From: Pantoea ananatis LMG 2665
Lineage (GTDB): Bacteria; Pseudomonadota; Gammaproteobacteria; Enterobacterales; Enterobacteriaceae
Reading direction: 5' to 3'
Length of the DNA: 64,000 bases
NCBI RefSeq assembly: GCF_000710035.2
Contig: NZ_JMJJ01000004.1
Coordinates: forward strand, 1-64,000
Shown: one piece after another, positions 38,601 to 46,719 of the stretch
Position numbering within the stretch: position 1 is the first letter of the stretch
Layout: every line of letters begins with the position of its first letter
Notes under the pieces: model-generated
What the model was told of the DNA's origin: nothing
The model's input: the letters and a program-made list of their open reading frames with translations, nothing else
Database searches by the model: none
Made by a program: the position numbers and the translations under genes

Positions 38601-39506
38601 AGCGGCAATCTGGTGATTTCTGGTAGTCAGCTGAAAGCAGGCGGCGATACGACGTTACAGGCGGCAAACGATATCACCCTAACCGGTGCGGCAAACACCC
38701 AGCAAACCACAGGTAAAAACAGCAGCAGCGGCGGCGGCATTGGTGTCAGCTTCGGCGTTGGGGCAGGCAGTGCGGGATTAAGCGTCTTTGCCAGCGTCAA
38801 TGGCGCTAAGGGCAGTGAGAAAGGCAACGGCACGGTCTGGAGCGAAACGACCCTGGACAGCGGCGGCAGGGTTGCCATCAGCAGCGGTCGCGATACCACA
38901 TTGAGTGGCGCTCAGGTCAATGGCAACAGCGTGAAGGCGGATGTGGGTCGGGATCTGACCATTACCAGCCTGCAGGACAGCGACAAATACGATTCTAAGC
39001 AGTCCAGTTTTGGTGCAGGCGGCAGTTTTACCTTTGGCTCAATGACCGGGTCCGGGTATATCAACGCCAGCCAGGACAAGATGCACAGCAATTTCGACAG
39101 CGTGAAGGAGCAAAGCGGTCTTTATGCTGGCAATGGCGGCTTTGATGTCACGGTGGGCAACCATACACAGCTTAACGGTGCGGTCATCGCCAGTCAGGCC
39201 GATGCGGATAAAAACCGTCTGGATACCGGCACACTGGGCTTTACCGATCTGCATAACGAGGCCGACTACAAAACCGAGCATCAGGGCATTGGCATGAGCT
39301 CGGGTGCCAGTCTGGGCGGTCAGTTTGCCGGGAATATGGCTAACACCATGCTGGCAGGCGCAGGTGGAAAAGGGCATGCAGAAGGGACTACCCAGTCAGC
39401 AGTGTCTGACGGTACGATAGTGGTGCGCGATCAGGCTAATCAGAAGCAGGATACCGCCACGCTGAGTCGTGTCAGGCTAATCAGAAGCAGGATACCGCCA
39501 CGCTGA
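29628..39506 (+). CDS. CdiA/hemagglutinin-type giant exoprotein, prematurely terminated before its toxin tail
   Basis: The 3292-codon frame starts with a signal ([20 protein letters not shown]) and a TPS secretion domain (residues about 35-300) with NNPNL and [15 protein letters not shown] motifs. Hundreds of short FHA repeats (LNNSG, LTNSG types) follow to about residue 1750, then a more divergent middle, then FHA-2 type repeats ([12 protein letters not shown]). It should be exported by TpsB and extend from the cell surface as a stick carrying a toxin. The natural frame would continue [16 protein letters not shown] into the pre-toxin region. A 41-bp tandem duplication shifts it so that it ends [14 protein letters not shown]. 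As read, the protein lacks its VENN domain and toxin. Confidence 0.9.
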   Translation: MDDRQPVSLARRALSYLICYLVAVQPMLPVMAAEITPVTPGTRMDAAGNGVPVVNIATPNQAGVSHNQYDQYNVGQQGLILNNATGQLTQTQLGGLIQNNPNLKAGQEARAIINEVVGANRSQLQGYTEVAGKAANVMVANPYGITCNGCGFINTPNVTLTTGKPQFDANGNLAALEVSKGTITIEGQGLDGSKADAVSIVARATEINAGIHAKDLTVTLGANRVGQDGSITPINGEGPAPGVAVDTSALGGMYANRIHLVSSEKGVGVNLGNLLARQGDITLDANGKLAVHNSLSSGALTASAQSVELSGEHKSAGPATITAQNAISLHDGSLGSDRAVSLQGGKRLQINSGKIVAGDSINLAATSLSVDSGSALNATNNISFNAQPDFTGGLSLDPAGQFDNAGQFKAGNNLSLNAFTIGNTGSLSAKGQLSTVSNNVTNQGALQGNAIRLKSDALNNSGTLQGADALTLETMTLNNSGSLTAPQLTLNSDAITNSGLLQGTQNLTLLSQHLTNLKKGSIATAGDLTLNLPDFSNSGLLSTEGALHLSGNSLVNDGEINASTLHSDNGQLTNLTDGKLLATGSLQLTNDQLTNSGQIAANQSELTAATLNNAGRIQGASSLNLNADTTNNRQGGELLTSGQLTLNGGDLNNAGLIQADKLALTVGNWQNSGNALSAGDATLKAKTLTNSGKIMGQQSVDLQGNTTDNSGWLLAKVLAFQGDLINSGLIQGDTALTLKGGSLSNQATGQLQTAGNADITASSLNNQGQLQGDNLAVTAQSWQNSGSAQATKNITASVAGELNNGGTLTAQQAMNLQAGNVTNAGTLAADQLTIQAPQLSNAGLLQGNSALAITSAQIANLANGRLVSGSGLSLAPVQLVNDGLLQVAGTFSVNGGDFTNNGQVNADALNTALTGTLNNGVNGKLLARQLAQVQAQSLTNAGSVAGQQLQITGDTLQNQGLLQGDNALTAGFRQLDNLAGGQLITGGALTLQGTDARNAGTWQGSQLSYRFGSLKNTGTLNGTGALDGQTTGLLDNSGNLITGGNASLNAESLTNSGKIMASGLTLRAGSLNNSGLWQGSTSLDALSTGDLTQSSTGRALSGGDLLLGAATLNTAGTLQGVNAEITSGSWQNQGSLLSTGDLSAAIDSNLTNGGSLLSQGGAQLSAQNLVNTGSVLAEKAMTLNGGSLNNSGAIQGDTLSVTPASVTNQGNLIGLKSLTLGPAPQRFRMLLAQSAPTRELVNNAGGQLLTQGALTITADNVTNNGSWQGQQILLNAAKLANGGAIQSADGLQLTLSDRLDAAAGSKISANGTAALQALTLANQGQWVAKNLTLKGDTLNNNGEITGADSLSVQLNGALTQQQDKNLLSAGKISLQSASLNNLGRIQGSDLQINTGALDNAGRLQGDNNLLLSATGHLTNAANGTLVSQNALTLTTPDLYNYGLIQGVGGTVNATNSATNNGRLLAGGALTFTTPQLVNNGWLQAGQLTLNASGLTNNGTLLADQQGTLNGTNFQNQGMAQGGNLAVNYQNLGNSGTVLGTGQLNVNAAQVNLTGSGRLFSGGGLTLVSNGFDQFGQVVALGDVLVNLANSFVSHNTLAAGNRLTLNSNGSLENQSTMQGQGVTLNAGGDLTNNGQITTGGADSSLTGNRIAMNGAGSLQGGGNVTLNSRSDVTLDGFTGTLGNLTISTPGSLVNTALLYAGQNLYLLANSIRNQRGDILAGNSLWMQRDGAGNANGEVINTSGTIETQGGDININTGHLLNTRDGLQVTQTNNPNPTKVGAGNAYINFSIWELNPGDYGTAIVTINHPAQPNCDSGKGATKCHGTTTTETVYAPNIKLETQKVILSSSTLSVIANGGVARLASGRDLVINANGLDNQASNILSQRNTVLSGGYFNNQSWQAGTQNNFAIYKYTGVFATTPIPNNQRTVDGAIGNNIPYQLVGHENNFTAGELYRAVIQAGGNISANFSSNISNTNTTANAGWTGNTLSTPGIRGLASFSQSGAQQRQQIAGAEKVTVNSPQWRDQLQGALQQVNGNSSLDSSASDKASLVTHASDSFGRADLSQSGRLISDPAVSTANLRSYKPASVDTSAYPIPSDDNGYFVFGNSKSPYLITLNPKLNGLGQLDNSLFGDLNALLGRQPGQVPQESRQLYTDKTTFLGSSYLLDRLNLKPNYDYRFLGDAAFDTRYVSNVVLNQTGSRYLNGIGSELDQMRYLMDNAASAQRALGLQFGVSLSAQQVASLDKSMVWWEATTINGETVMVPKVYLSSKDVEMHDGSVIAGNNVTLSGGDITNNGSTVTAKNNLTVSSQNSISNLNAGMLYAGENLQLSAINNINNISSNISGKKVNLESANGDINNITTTDLWQLDAKSNSGLEKKYSETLTKATANITAVDSLSLKAGNSINVTGANVKAGGDLLLDAWKDIAITDNQNINDYSQTVYGHGRGWEGKVIGSTTQTQVSTDSSTITGGKNVTIHSGRDLTVTASNINAANDASLIAGNNLNLNSATNSQSRSQGNSSSSSVGTSRSQINSGGNLSLAAGQDITSQAANIASNGDVALKAGNNINLNSSSNTTNSRSGNQESHSTSLDRTAVSSGGNLSLAAGQDINSQAAAIAATGNAALKAGRDINLNADAIGSGYSERGDKKTVISETVRQQGTEIASGGSTTLVAGRDINTEATDVTAKQDIALQAGRDVNLNTATESDYYYKEETKTKKGFLSKKTTHTIQEDSATNEKGTLLSGNNVSVKAGNDLLVKGSQVVGDGNVALDAGNNVDIAAATNTDSTWRFSETKKSGLMGTGGIGISIGSSKSLQEMRDKGTTQSQSISTVGSTKGNVSITAGKQLQVNGADLVAGGNMALQGDSVTVTPGHDLRTHDERTEQRTSGLTLALSGAVAEAVNSAVAAAQSAKQQSDGRLAALQATKAVLSGVQANQASQLAQVQGDPNNGIGISISLSTQQSKSEQHQQSDTVNGSTINAGRNLSINATGKGQGPDSGNLVISGSQLKAGGDTTLQAANDITLTGAANTQQTTGKNSSSGGGIGVSFGVGAGSAGLSVFASVNGAKGSEKGNGTVWSETTLDSGGRVAISSGRDTTLSGAQVNGNSVKADVGRDLTITSLQDSDKYDSKQSSFGAGGSFTFGSMTGSGYINASQDKMHSNFDSVKEQSGLYAGNGGFDVTVGNHTQLNGAVIASQADADKNRLDTGTLGFTDLHNEADYKTEHQGIGMSSGASLGGQFAGNMANTMLAGAGGKGHAEGTTQSAVSDGTIVVRDQANQKQDTATLSRVRLIRSRIPPR
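34905..35560 (+). other. AT-rich segment within the exoprotein gene, candidate receptor-binding domain
   Basis: From about codon 1760 to 1975 the gene changes from GC-rich FHA repeat coding to clearly A/T-rich coding without FHA repeats ([38 protein letters not shown]). It includes a cysteine pair region [10 protein letters not shown]. In CdiA proteins the receptor-binding domain lies between the first FHA block and the later FHA-2 block and is exchangeable. Boundaries are estimated by eye. Confidence 0.45.
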
Positions 39507-39512
39507 GTCGTG
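39431..39512 (+). repeat. 41-bp perfect tandem duplication that frameshifts cdiA
   Basis: Two identical 41-base units, 39431-39471 and 39472-39512, each begin TCAGGCTAAT and end GAGTCGTG. Because 41 is not a multiple of three, the extra copy moves translation out of frame; a stop follows at 39504. Removing one copy gives an uninterrupted reading frame from 29628 to 41029. Confidence 0.95.
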
Positions 39513-39617
39513 ACACGGCGCATGCCAACGACAGCATCAGCCCGATCTTTAACAAAGAGAAAGAACAGCAGCGACTGCAGACCGCGCAGATGATTGGCGA
39601 GATTGGCAGTCAGGTGG
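39492..39617 (+). repeat. 126-bp direct repeat, main copy
   Basis: Bases 39492-39617 are identical to 41979-42104 at the head of the orphan toxin module. The repeat encodes [20 protein letters not shown] and onward. Its first 21 bases also occur at 39451-39471 in the first unit of the 41-bp duplication. The copies are 2487 bases apart, a multiple of three. Confidence 0.95.
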
Positions 39618-41029
39618 GCGATATTGTCAAAACACAGGGCGCAATTGAAGCGACGCGTGCTGCAAATAATGACATGAAGCAGGTCAGTCCGGAAAAGCTG
39701 CAGCAGGCTAAAAAGGACTGGGAAGAAGCGAATCCGGGTAAGACGCCGACCAGTGAGCAAATCAGCAAACAGGCCTGGCAGAGCTATTACGATAAAGCGC
39801 TCAGTGCTTCCCCTTACGCCGTTGGCGGGAGCGTGCAGCGCATTGTCACAGCCGCAACGGCTGCCGTACAGGGACTGGCTTCGGGTGATATCCGCGCCGC
39901 CGCTGCCGGTGGCGCAGCCCCCTATATTGCTAACCTGATTGGACATTCAGATTTAGACCCGGCCAGCCGGTTAATGGCGCATGCGGTTGTCAATGCGGCG
40001 CTTGCGGCCGCGCAGGACAAAAATATCGCAGCAGGAGCCGCAGGGGCGGTGACAGGCGAGCTGACCGGCATGCTGGCGAGTGAAATCTACGGCAAGAAGC
40101 CGTACGAAATGAATGACAGGGAGAAAGAAACCGTCTCGGCGCTGGCAACACTGGCAGCGGGTCTGTCTGGCGGTCTGGCGGGGAGTGGGGCTGCAGATAT
40201 GGTTGCTGCTGCTCAGGCCGGGAAGGTTACGGTTGAGAATAACTATCTGAGCCAGAAACAGCAGGCGCAGAAAGATAAAGAAATCGCGGAATGTCAGACT
40301 GTGGCCTGCAAAGCCGGAGCGCAGGCGAAATGGACAGCGATTGACTTAGGTCAGGATGGCAGCTTTGCGGCGGGTATGGTCGCCGGGGTTCCGGCAGGGC
40401 TATATGATGCTGTGGACAGTATCGTGAAAACGGCCAGCAGTCCGGTCGAAACTTACGAAGCACTGAAGACGCTGTTTAACAGCGGTGATGTGCTGGGTAA
40501 CGTCTCGGATGCGGTGAAGCAGTCTTATATAGATCGCATTGACCGGATGGAAGCAGAGTACCAGAAAGCCGGGGCCAGCGGCTCGTTTAATGCCGGTGTT
40601 GAAGGTGGCAAGCTGGTCACCGATATAGCCGGGTTGCTGGCTGGCGGTGCCGGGGTGGTGAAAGGTGGCGCGGTACTGACGGAGAAGGTTGTCGCAAAAA
40701 CCACTGGTATAGTGGATACAGCATTAAAATCTTCGGTTATTAATAAAATACTGGAAGCAGACCGAATTGGCAGTGGGCTAAAACCAGATCCTACTCATAG
40801 AGGTGCAAGTTACCTGAGCCGCGAACAATTGATGGATGGAAAAGTTTTCACTATCAAAGGCGGTGATGGTATAGAAAGGAAATTACTGCAAGCGGAAGGT
40901 TCTTTTAATGAGAAGAAAGGTATATTTGAATACATCTATGATAATAAAGGAAACGTCACACACCAAAGATTTATTGAAGGTGGCAGTATTACCGGTGCTC
41001 CTAACCAACGATTGCCGAAGGTAAAATGA
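39513..41029 (+). pseudogene. Detached 3' part of cdiA: pre-toxin (VENN) domain and toxin 1
   Basis: In the frame that continues the exoprotein after collapse of the duplication, this stretch encodes the pre-toxin domain ([30 protein letters not shown]), the VENN motif at 40232-40243, a hydrophobic entry region ([14 protein letters not shown]) and a C-terminal toxin of roughly 90-100 residues. The end reads [20 protein letters not shown] and closes with [14 protein letters not shown] remember similar tails on other hemagglutinins but cannot assign an activity. An ATG at 39590 gives a 479-codon frame, but without a signal or TPS domain it could not be exported. The tail is AT-richer than the stick. 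Its immunity gene begins two bases after the stop. Confidence 0.85.
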
Positions 41030-41030
41030 C

Positions 41031-41540
41031 ATGAATTTATATCCAATACCTTTTGATTTTATTGATAAAAATTTTCACCTTTCATGGTGTGATGTAAGGT
41101 GGGGTTATGAAAATAACCTCATTACCTCAGACGTACCAATAAAGAAGGCAGAAAAGAATGTATTAACAGGAAGTTATACTAGTCCTGAACTCGAATTGTC
41201 ATTCGTTATGCCTGATGAAACAAATCACATTGCTCCTTTTCTAAAGGAGTTATGTTCGGAATCTGAGCAGAAAGATGATCCAAAAATCAAAAAAAAGTGG
41301 CTATTTATTGTTCTGAGTTGGCTTTGGAATAATCGTAATAGTTTTGACGATCCATTAGCTGAAGTTGAAGTTATTTATGCTGATTTTGATTATCCATATG
41401 AAATAGAAAGCTTTATTAAATACATGCCTCCTTCTGATGGATATGATCCATCAACACACTCTCAAATAGAAAATATTAATCATTTAATGAGCGGGTGGGA
41501 AAATTATTTAGAAAAAGGATCTTCTGTATTTAAAAGTTAG
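41031..41540 (+). CDS. Probable CDI immunity protein 1 (DUF2247-like)
   Basis: The 169-residue acidic protein begins two bases after the toxin 1 stop, the usual position of cdiI. The segment LSWCDVRWGYENNLITSDV resembles DUF2247 proteins, from memory and not verified. It has no signal peptide or membrane segment, so it would neutralise the toxin in the cytoplasm. Coding is clearly AT-rich, unlike neighbouring core genes, which is common for exchanged toxin-immunity cassettes. If cdiA is really broken, this gene still protects against siblings with an intact copy. Confidence 0.7.
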   Translation: MNLYPIPFDFIDKNFHLSWCDVRWGYENNLITSDVPIKKAEKNVLTGSYTSPELELSFVMPDETNHIAPFLKELCSESEQKDDPKIKKKWLFIVLSWLWNNRNSFDDPLAEVEVIYADFDYPYEIESFIKYMPPSDGYDPSTHSQIENINHLMSGWENYLEKGSSVFKS

Positions 41541-41806
41541 AGAAATCCCGATCTTTGGTTCGGTGGATGGCAGAGCGCGGCTTCCTTGCCGCGATCTGCC
41601 TTCATCAGGTGCGGAGTGCGCGGGGTAAATGGCAGTGCGCCGGGACTGGCCTTATCACTCCTCTGTCAACTGGGTTCTCGGCTTACAGCCATTAAAACAT
41701 AATGCGGGAGATTATACGCACTCTCGCGGTCAGCCTCAGAACACCACATAACCCTTCCCGTGCGCTTGTATGCGTCTAATCTGCATTATGGCGTGCGCCG
41801 CCGCGT
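41541..41806. other. Junction sequence between immunity 1 and the orphan toxin module
   Basis: The 266 bases carry no credible gene. Composition returns abruptly to GC-rich after the AT-rich immunity gene. Together with 41807-41978 this is non-homologous junction sequence; the similarity to the main cdiA begins sharply at 41979. No transposase or terminal inverted repeat was found. Confidence 0.45.
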
Positions 41807-43486
41807 GTGGCATCGGGCGTGGCCGCCGTCCCTGGCGGCGTCGGCCGCGTCATCGTCGGTAAGCAAACTCCGGAGGAAGTCGGCCTGCGGCCTCCGCTGA
41901 AAGCAGTTAATGCCCGCCCGGCGTCGTCTTGTAAGTACCCCGACAAACCGGACCATTCACCTTTAGAGATCTTCCGGCATACCGCCACGCTGAGTCGTGA
42001 CACGGCGCATGCCAACGACAGCATCAGCCCGATCTTTAACAAAGAGAAAGAACAGCAGCGACTGCAGACCGCGCAGATGATTGGCGAGATTGGCAGTCAG
42101 GTGGCGGATATTGCTCGTACGCAGGGCGAGATTGGTGCGCTGAAGGAAGCCCAGAAGGTAAAAGGCCCCGCACCTGAAGGCGCGTCTGAAAAAGTACGTA
42201 ATGCCTATATTGAGAGCCTTAAAGCCACAACTGAGTACAAAATAGCAATCGCTGACTCCGGTACCGGAAGTTCATTACAGCGGGGGATTCAGGCGGCCAC
42301 CGCAGCAGTGCAGGGACTGGCAGGCGGAGATTTTAAAGCGGCACTGGCTGGCGCATCCGCCCCTTACCTCGCCGAACTGATCCACAACAATACCACCACA
42401 ACAGGCCCTGACGGCAAGGAAGTGGTGAATACCGCAGCCAATCTGATGGCGCATGCGGTTGTGGGCGCCGTCATTGCACAGGCGCAGGGCAATAGCGCGC
42501 TGTCCGGTGCCAGTGGGGCAGCGCTGGGCGAATTTATCGCTCAGGAGATGTATCCGGGTATCGCGCGGACGGATTTGAGCGAAGAGCAGAAGCAAACTAT
42601 CAGCGCACTCGGAACGCTGGCAGCGGGGCTTGCTGGCGGTCTGGCAAATGGCAGTGCGTCAGGAGCCATAGCGGGCGCTCAGGCGGGGAAAAATGCGGTT
42701 GAGAATAATGCGCTGGGAGATATTGCGCAGGCGCAGTCTGAAGGCAAGACGGTGGAGCAGAAGGCGGTTGATTACGTTGAGGCTGAAAACGAGCGCTATA
42801 AGAAGGCAAACTGCGTCGGAATGAGCGCCGAAGCCTGCTCGGTGAAGATGTACACGGAACGGCGTGAAGCGTTGAAAGATGTGGCGTCAACGGGTGCAGA
42901 TTTTGTGCCGGTGGTGGGTACGATAAAAAGTGCAGCGGAAGCACAGTCAGCACTGGATTATCTCTACGTGGCCGCTTCCCTGATACCGGGAGAGCGTGTT
43001 GCCGCGGGTATGCTGAAAGCGGCAGAGAAAGCGCTTACCAGTGGTGATGTTGCTGAAGCGTCCAAGCTGGTTAACAAAGCCAGCGATGAGATAGCAACGG
43101 CTTCACGGCCCAGCCACAGGCAATCAGAAATTGATGTAGGTAAAGATCTTGGCAATGGATGGCGCGAACAAGTCAGCTTCAAAGATGGTAAAGAAGTCCC
43201 ATATGGGACAAAAGGTGGGGTTCGCCCTGATTGGTGTCAGGGAAATGTTTGTAGTGTTGAAGTGAAAAACTATAATATTACGAATAATCAGAGCGGTCTG
43301 ATTAGTAATGTGTCTAAGCAAGCGATCCAACGTGCTGAGAATCTACCTGCAGGAATGCAGCAGAGGGTTATTATCGATGTGCGTGGACAAAGTGTGTCAT
43401 TAGAGCAAGAGAGAGCAATTATTAAAGGAATTGTCCAAAAATCTAATGGTGCTATTGATCCAGCTGCAATTGAATTCAAAAGGTAA
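41807..43486 (+). pseudogene. Orphan cdiA-CT module 2: pre-toxin domain and PD-(D/E)xK-like nuclease toxin
   Basis: The frame opens at a GTG in junction sequence; cdiA similarity starts at 41979. From there it encodes the same pre-toxin start as the main gene, a variable pre-toxin segment, the VENN motif at 42698-42709 and an entry domain (AENERYKKANCVGMSAEACS). The C-terminal 130 residues (from PSHRQSEIDVGKDLG) contain GGVRPDWCQGN and CSVEVKNYNI, an E-x-K core like PD-(D/E)xK DNA endonuclease CDI toxins, then VSKQAIQRAENLPAG and QRVIIDVRGQ. It lacks signal, TPS domain and a proper start, so it is a silent toxin reserve rather than an expressed exoprotein. Confidence 0.8.
41979..42104 (+). 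repeat. 126-bp direct repeat, orphan copy
   Basis: Identical to 39492-39617. It marks where cdiA homology begins in the orphan module. Both copies lie in the same toxin-module frame. Confidence 0.95.
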
Positions 43487-43491
43487 TTCTT

Positions 43492-43905
43492 ATGAAACAC
43501 ATAGGGTTTTATGGTGGCAGTTCTATAGTTGAACTTGGCTATCCTTCAGATATGATTGAATTTATTTCTATTTTAAATAAAAATGTTCTTGATAAAGAAG
43601 ATGGGTATTTACTGGAGCAACTTTATCTTAGATATGTTCACCTTAAGGACTTGGATAAAACTCAATCATTAATAAAAAAATTACGAGTCCTTTTACCAAA
43701 AGACGTTGAGGAAAGGTTTTTAAAATATTTTGATGGTATTGAGTATTGCATAAAATCTGCGAAAGGGTTTTATGAAGACTGGAATGTTTATAAACCAGTA
43801 AAAATAGTTGTGACTGATATGCCAGATTTTATGGGGCATCGAGATCGAGCGGTAGAAGAATATGATGCTTTATCGTCTGGTGATATCCCATTTTGGCTAC
43901 GTTAA
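43492..43905 (+). CDS. Probable CDI immunity protein 2
   Basis: The 137-residue protein starts five bases after the orphan toxin stop (MKHIGFYGGSSIVELGYPSD) and ends GDIPFWLR. It has no signal or membrane segment. It is AT-rich like immunity 1 and unrelated to it by eye. Position argues that it is the cognate inhibitor of the nuclease-like toxin 2. The family is not recognised. A terminator follows, closing the locus. Confidence 0.65.
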   Translation: MKHIGFYGGSSIVELGYPSDMIEFISILNKNVLDKEDGYLLEQLYLRYVHLKDLDKTQSLIKKLRVLLPKDVEERFLKYFDGIEYCIKSAKGFYEDWNVYKPVKIVVTDMPDFMGHRDRAVEEYDALSSGDIPFWLR

Positions 43906-43912
43906 AGTAAGC

Positions 43913-43941
43913 AATCCCAGCCCGGCTGCTGGGATTTTTTG
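43913..43941 (+). terminator. Terminator of the CDI locus
   Basis: AATCCCAGC pairs with GCTGGGATT around CCGGCT and is followed by TTTTTG, seven bases after the immunity 2 stop. It sits between converging genes. Confidence 0.75.
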
Positions 43942-43982
43942 CCTGTTACCAGGTCAGCCAGCGCTTCGCTTCTGCGGCTTTG

Positions 43983-44885
43983 TCATGACTTGTGACCTCC
44001 ACCCTGAAACCTCCCCACCACCCTTTCCCTCAACCACCGATGCCCCAAATCCCGGTGCGATCGCTCATGCCACAGCATCACCAGTTCAAAGCCCGGAATC
44101 GCCATCGGGGGCTTCACGGTCATTAATCCCGGCATCATCGCCGCCACTCTCCCCGGCATCAACGCCACCAAATCGCTGGTGCTCAGCACGCTGCCCATCA
44201 GCAAAAAGTGGGGCACAGAGAGCACCACTTTCCGGCTCAACCCTCTGGCTTCCAGCACGGTATCCGTCACCCCGCGAAAGCCGCCGCCGTCGGGTGATAC
44301 CACTACATGCTCCAACGCGCAGAGCGCTTCGGCGGTGATATCAGAATGCAGGGCGGGATGACCCTGACGTCCTGCCACCACATAACGCTCCTGAAATAGC
44401 GGGCGGATATGCAGCCCGTCTGGTACGCCGTCACGCAAATGAAGCACCAGATCGACCGTGCCTTTTTCCAGCTGCTGCGCGATCAACGCGGGTTTCATAT
44501 CCAGAATGGCGAGCCGGGTGCCCGGTGCTTCCTGACGTAATGCTGCCATTAATGGAACCAGTGCCGTCTGTGCGCCGTAATCCGTGGCGGCCACGCGCCA
44601 CTCCTGAACGGCGTCGGCAGGGATAAACGGGCCTGGCGCAGCAATCACCTCATCGATCATGCCGCTCAGTTGCTCAAGCGAAAGGCGTAACGCCTCGGCG
44701 CGCGCGGTGGGGCGCATGCCATGAGATACCGGGATCAGCAGGGGATCGTTAAACCACTCACGCAGGCGCTCAAGCCGGGCACTGACAGAAGGCTGAGAAA
44801 GATTTAGCCGCTGCGCCGTCCGGCTCACGCTGTTTTCCTGTAACAGCACATTCAGAGTCATTAACAGGTTGAGATCGGGTTTCAT
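43983..44885 (-). CDS. LysR-family transcriptional regulator
   Basis: The protein is 300 residues from the chosen start MKPDLNLLMTLNVLLQ at 44885; an upstream ATG at 44939 would overlap the divergent promoter region. The N-terminal winged HTH reads NSVSRTAQRLNLSQPSVSARLERL. The C-terminal part is the effector domain (EWRVAATDYGAQTALVPLM). It diverges from the quinone-reductase-like gene at 44988 with 102 bases between, so it most likely controls that gene. The inducer is unknown. Confidence 0.88.
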   Translation of the reverse strand: MKPDLNLLMTLNVLLQENSVSRTAQRLNLSQPSVSARLERLREWFNDPLLIPVSHGMRPTARAEALRLSLEQLSGMIDEVIAAPGPFIPADAVQEWRVAATDYGAQTALVPLMAALRQEAPGTRLAILDMKPALIAQQLEKGTVDLVLHLRDGVPDGLHIRPLFQERYVVAGRQGHPALHSDITAEALCALEHVVVSPDGGGFRGVTDTVLEARGLSRKVVLSVPHFLLMGSVLSTSDLVALMPGRVAAMMPGLMTVKPPMAIPGFELVMLWHERSHRDLGHRWLRERVVGRFQGGGHKS

Positions 44886-44905
44886 GGTATCAGTCTTGCC
44901 TATAG

Positions 44906-44919
44906 TGAATATCCATTCA
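44906..44919. promoter_or_regulatory. Candidate LysR operator
   Basis: The palindrome TGAAT-ATCC-ATTCA lies 21 bases upstream of the regulator start, inside the divergent promoter. Its size and location suit a LysR-type recognition site. Confidence 0.4.
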
Positions 44920-44987
44920 TTTACTTTTACTGATAGCACATTCGGATGCAGGCTACATCTCAGATTCCCATCAAAGCAGGTGATTTT

Positions 44988-45770
44988 ATGAATGTGTTAA
45001 TCGTTGTTGCCCACCCTGAACCCCATTCCCTTAACGGCGCGCTGGCGCGTTTCTCCGTCAGCCACCTGGAGCAGTTGGGTCATCAGGTGCGCGTTTCCGA
45101 TCTCTATGCCATGAACTGGGAGGCGCGCGTATCGCCCGCTGATACGCAGCATCGCCAGAATGCAGAACGCTTTGATCCCTCTTTAGAATCCACCCAGGCT
45201 TTTGAAGGCGGCTTCCAGAGTGAAGATATTGTCCAGGAACAGGAAAAAATGTTGTGGGCCGATGCGGTGATTTTACAGTTTCCGCTCTGGTGGTTTTCCA
45301 TGCCGGCAATCATGAAAGGCTGGATCGATCGTGTTTACGCCTGCGGCTTTGCCTATGGCGTGGGGGAGCACTCAGATACGCACTGGGGCGACCGCTATGG
45401 CGAAGGTATGCTGGCAGGGAAGCGTGCGATGCTGGTTGTCACGATGGGCGGATGGGAATCCCACTACAGCCCACGCGGCATCAACGGCCATATCGATGAC
45501 ATTCTGTTCCCCATTCAGCATGGCATCTTGTTTTATCCCGGTTTTGACGTGCTGCCGCCTTTCACGCTTTATCGCACCGGCCGCACCGACAGCGCGCGCT
45601 TTGCAGCACTGTGTGCAGAGCTGGGCGAGCGTCTGGATAATCTGTTTGTGACCGAACCTGTCGCCTATTATCGGCAAAACGACGGCGATTACAGGATACC
45701 GGATCTGACTTTGCGCGACGATCTGGCGGCAGGCGAGCAGGGGCACCACGTGCATATTCGCAAACCGTAA
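44988..45770 (+). CDS. Flavodoxin-fold NAD(P)H oxidoreductase (quinone reductase family)
   Basis: The 260-residue cytosolic protein has the NQO1/KefF/MdaB-type FMN/FAD fold. Visible elements are MNVLIVVAHPEPHSLNGAL at the N terminus, ADAVILQFPLWWFSMPAIMKGW for flavin and quinone binding, and LVVTMGGWESHYSPRG. It probably carries out two-electron reduction of quinones or aromatic electrophiles. The start at 44988 is preceded by CAGGTGA at seven bases; an open extension upstream is not used. It diverges from a LysR regulator, suggesting induction by a small aromatic or electrophile. The exact substrate is unknown. Confidence 0.85.
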   Translation: MNVLIVVAHPEPHSLNGALARFSVSHLEQLGHQVRVSDLYAMNWEARVSPADTQHRQNAERFDPSLESTQAFEGGFQSEDIVQEQEKMLWADAVILQFPLWWFSMPAIMKGWIDRVYACGFAYGVGEHSDTHWGDRYGEGMLAGKRAMLVVTMGGWESHYSPRGINGHIDDILFPIQHGILFYPGFDVLPPFTLYRTGRTDSARFAALCAELGERLDNLFVTEPVAYYRQNDGDYRIPDLTLRDDLAAGEQGHHVHIRKP

Positions 45771-45839
45771 CAGATGAACGGGCCAGATTTCTGCGCATGA
45801 CGTTCATCTGGCCCACTCGCAACTATTTTAAAATAACCC

Positions 45840-45868
45840 TTGCATGCATCAGCAGGATATGACCTAAT
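45840..45868 (+). promoter_or_regulatory. Cold-shock gene promoter
   Basis: TTGCAT (45840-45845) and CCTAAT (45863-45868) are separated by 17 bases, close to what I recall of the E. coli cspA promoter. Transcription would start near 45875, at the head of the conserved leader. Confidence 0.5.
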
Positions 45869-45875
45869 GAATCGT

Positions 45876-46035
45876 CGGTTTGATTAACAGACACTATCAA
45901 AGTAAGTAACCAAAGCAGTTCTCATCTCTAAGCCTGTCGCGAGACATTCCTTCTTTTTGAGTCTTCTCTTACGTTCTGATTAAAATCTGTTCTCAGGCCA
46001 TTACGCCGGAAGGCTCTATTATTAAGGAATTAAAC
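45876..46035 (+). promoter_or_regulatory. cspA-type cold-shock mRNA leader
   Basis: The 160-base leader opens with GGTTTGATTAACAGACACTA, resembling the cspA cold box, and ends with AAAATCTGT, GCCATTACGCCGGAAGGC and TTATTAAGGAATTAA before the ATG, closely matching the end of the E. coli cspA leader as I remember it. In cspA this leader refolds on cold shock and controls stability and translation. Confidence 0.7.
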
Positions 46036-46248
46036 ATGTCTAACAAAATCCGCGGTACCGTTAAATGGTTCAACGCTGAGAAAGGCTTCGGTTTCATCTC
46101 TCCTCAGGACGGCAGCAAAGATGTATTCGTACACTTCTCTGCAATTCAGGGCACAGATTTCCGTTCGTTAGATGAAGGTCAACAAGTTGAGTTTACAGTA
46201 GAAAATGGTGCCAAAGGCCCAGCTGCTGCGAACGTTGTTGGTCTCTAA
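46036..46248 (+). CDS. CspA-family cold-shock protein
   Basis: The 70-residue protein is a single cold-shock domain that binds RNA and single-stranded DNA as a chaperone. The RNA-binding motifs RNP1 (KGFGFI) and RNP2 (VFVHFS) are exact. The sequence [20 protein letters not shown] fits the Csp paralogues; the cspA/B/G/I-like leader and the downstream YmcF-like gene argue for a cold-inducible member. It is cotranscribed with the small zinc-ribbon gene nine bases downstream. The exact paralogue cannot be decided. Confidence 0.93.
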   Translation: MSNKIRGTVKWFNAEKGFGFISPQDGSKDVFVHFSAIQGTDFRSLDEGQQVEFTVENGAKGPAAANVVGL

Positions 46249-46257
46249 GGACTGAAA

Positions 46258-46425
46258 ATTACGCGTTTTAAATGTCCTCACTGTAGTGGCTCGCAGTACC
46301 GTACATCACATTTCGATGTGACAAGAGCCAACCCGCATGGAGCGAAATGCATTTTTTGCAAAACGGTCGTTGTTCAAATTAACGCGACAAGGATTGCAGC
46401 TCAGAGCCAGCCTCAGGCGCTCTGA
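46258..46425 (+). CDS. YmcF/YnfQ-like small zinc-ribbon protein with an ATT start
   Basis: This 55-residue frame begins nine bases after the cold-shock stop. There is no ATG, GTG or TTG in a suitable place; ATT at 46258 has AAGGA with six-base spacing. The protein reads TRFKCPHCSGSQYRTSHFDV and then ANPHGAKCIFCKTVVVQ, giving two CxxC pairs of a zinc ribbon. E. coli YmcF and YnfQ, small cold-shock proteins encoded behind cspG and cspB, have this layout, and a non-AUG AUU start has been reported for the family. The same transcript ends at the terminator at 46468. Function is unknown. Confidence 0.75.
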   Translation: MTRFKCPHCSGSQYRTSHFDVTRANPHGAKCIFCKTVVVQINATRIAAQSQPQAL

Positions 46426-46467
46426 AAAGGCTAAAGAGTTCTATAGCGTTGTTGCATTTACCGTAAT

Positions 46468-46494
46468 AAAAGGCTGCCACTGGCAGCCTTTTTT
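46468..46494 (+). terminator. Terminator of the cold-shock operon
   Basis: AAAAGGCTGCCA pairs with TGGCAGCCTTTT around a two-base-type loop, and T residues continue after it. It lies about 45 bases after the YmcF-like stop. Confidence 0.85.
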
Positions 46495-46527
46495 GTTTCC
46501 CTTCAGCCAACGTTCCGCTGCTATTGA

Positions 46528-46656
46528 CTAAACCATCAGGGCAAGCACGCCGCCCCAGAACAGCAGGCAGAAAGCGAACGCTGCAATCCAGCTCAGCTGA
46601 CGGACACGCCCACGAAACAGTGACTTACGGATGACGGGAAGCGTTTCACTATGCAT
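46528..46656 (-). CDS. Small single-pass membrane protein (YmiA-like)
   Basis: The 42-residue product reads MHSETLPVIRKSLFRGRVRQ followed by a hydrophobic helix (LSWIAAFAFCLLFWGGVLAL). The W-x-A-x-F-x4-LFW-x2-V pattern matches E. coli YmiA as I remember it. A positively charged N-terminal part before the helix predicts the N terminus inside. The ribosome binding site is weak (AAGA). It lies 64 bases upstream of the cheV stop... that is, between the cold-shock operon and cheV, as a separate minus-strand gene downstream of cheV. Function is unknown. Confidence 0.55.
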   Translation of the reverse strand: MHSETLPVIRKSLFRGRVRQLSWIAAFAFCLLFWGGVLALMV

Positions 46657-46719
46657 TCTTATATTCTCGAGTGGTGGATATCAAGCCTTACTGGGCAGGG
46701 ATAAGCTGCCCGTTACGTC

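Noticed and set aside
41807-41978. Junction-encoded N terminus of the orphan toxin frame as a real protein start
   Set aside because: The GTG has no binding site and the residues are low-complexity junction sequence; cdiA homology begins only at 41979.
46337-46531. 64-codon frame after the cold-shock gene
   Set aside because: It overlaps the YmcF-like zinc-ribbon frame in another phase and runs through the terminator hairpin.
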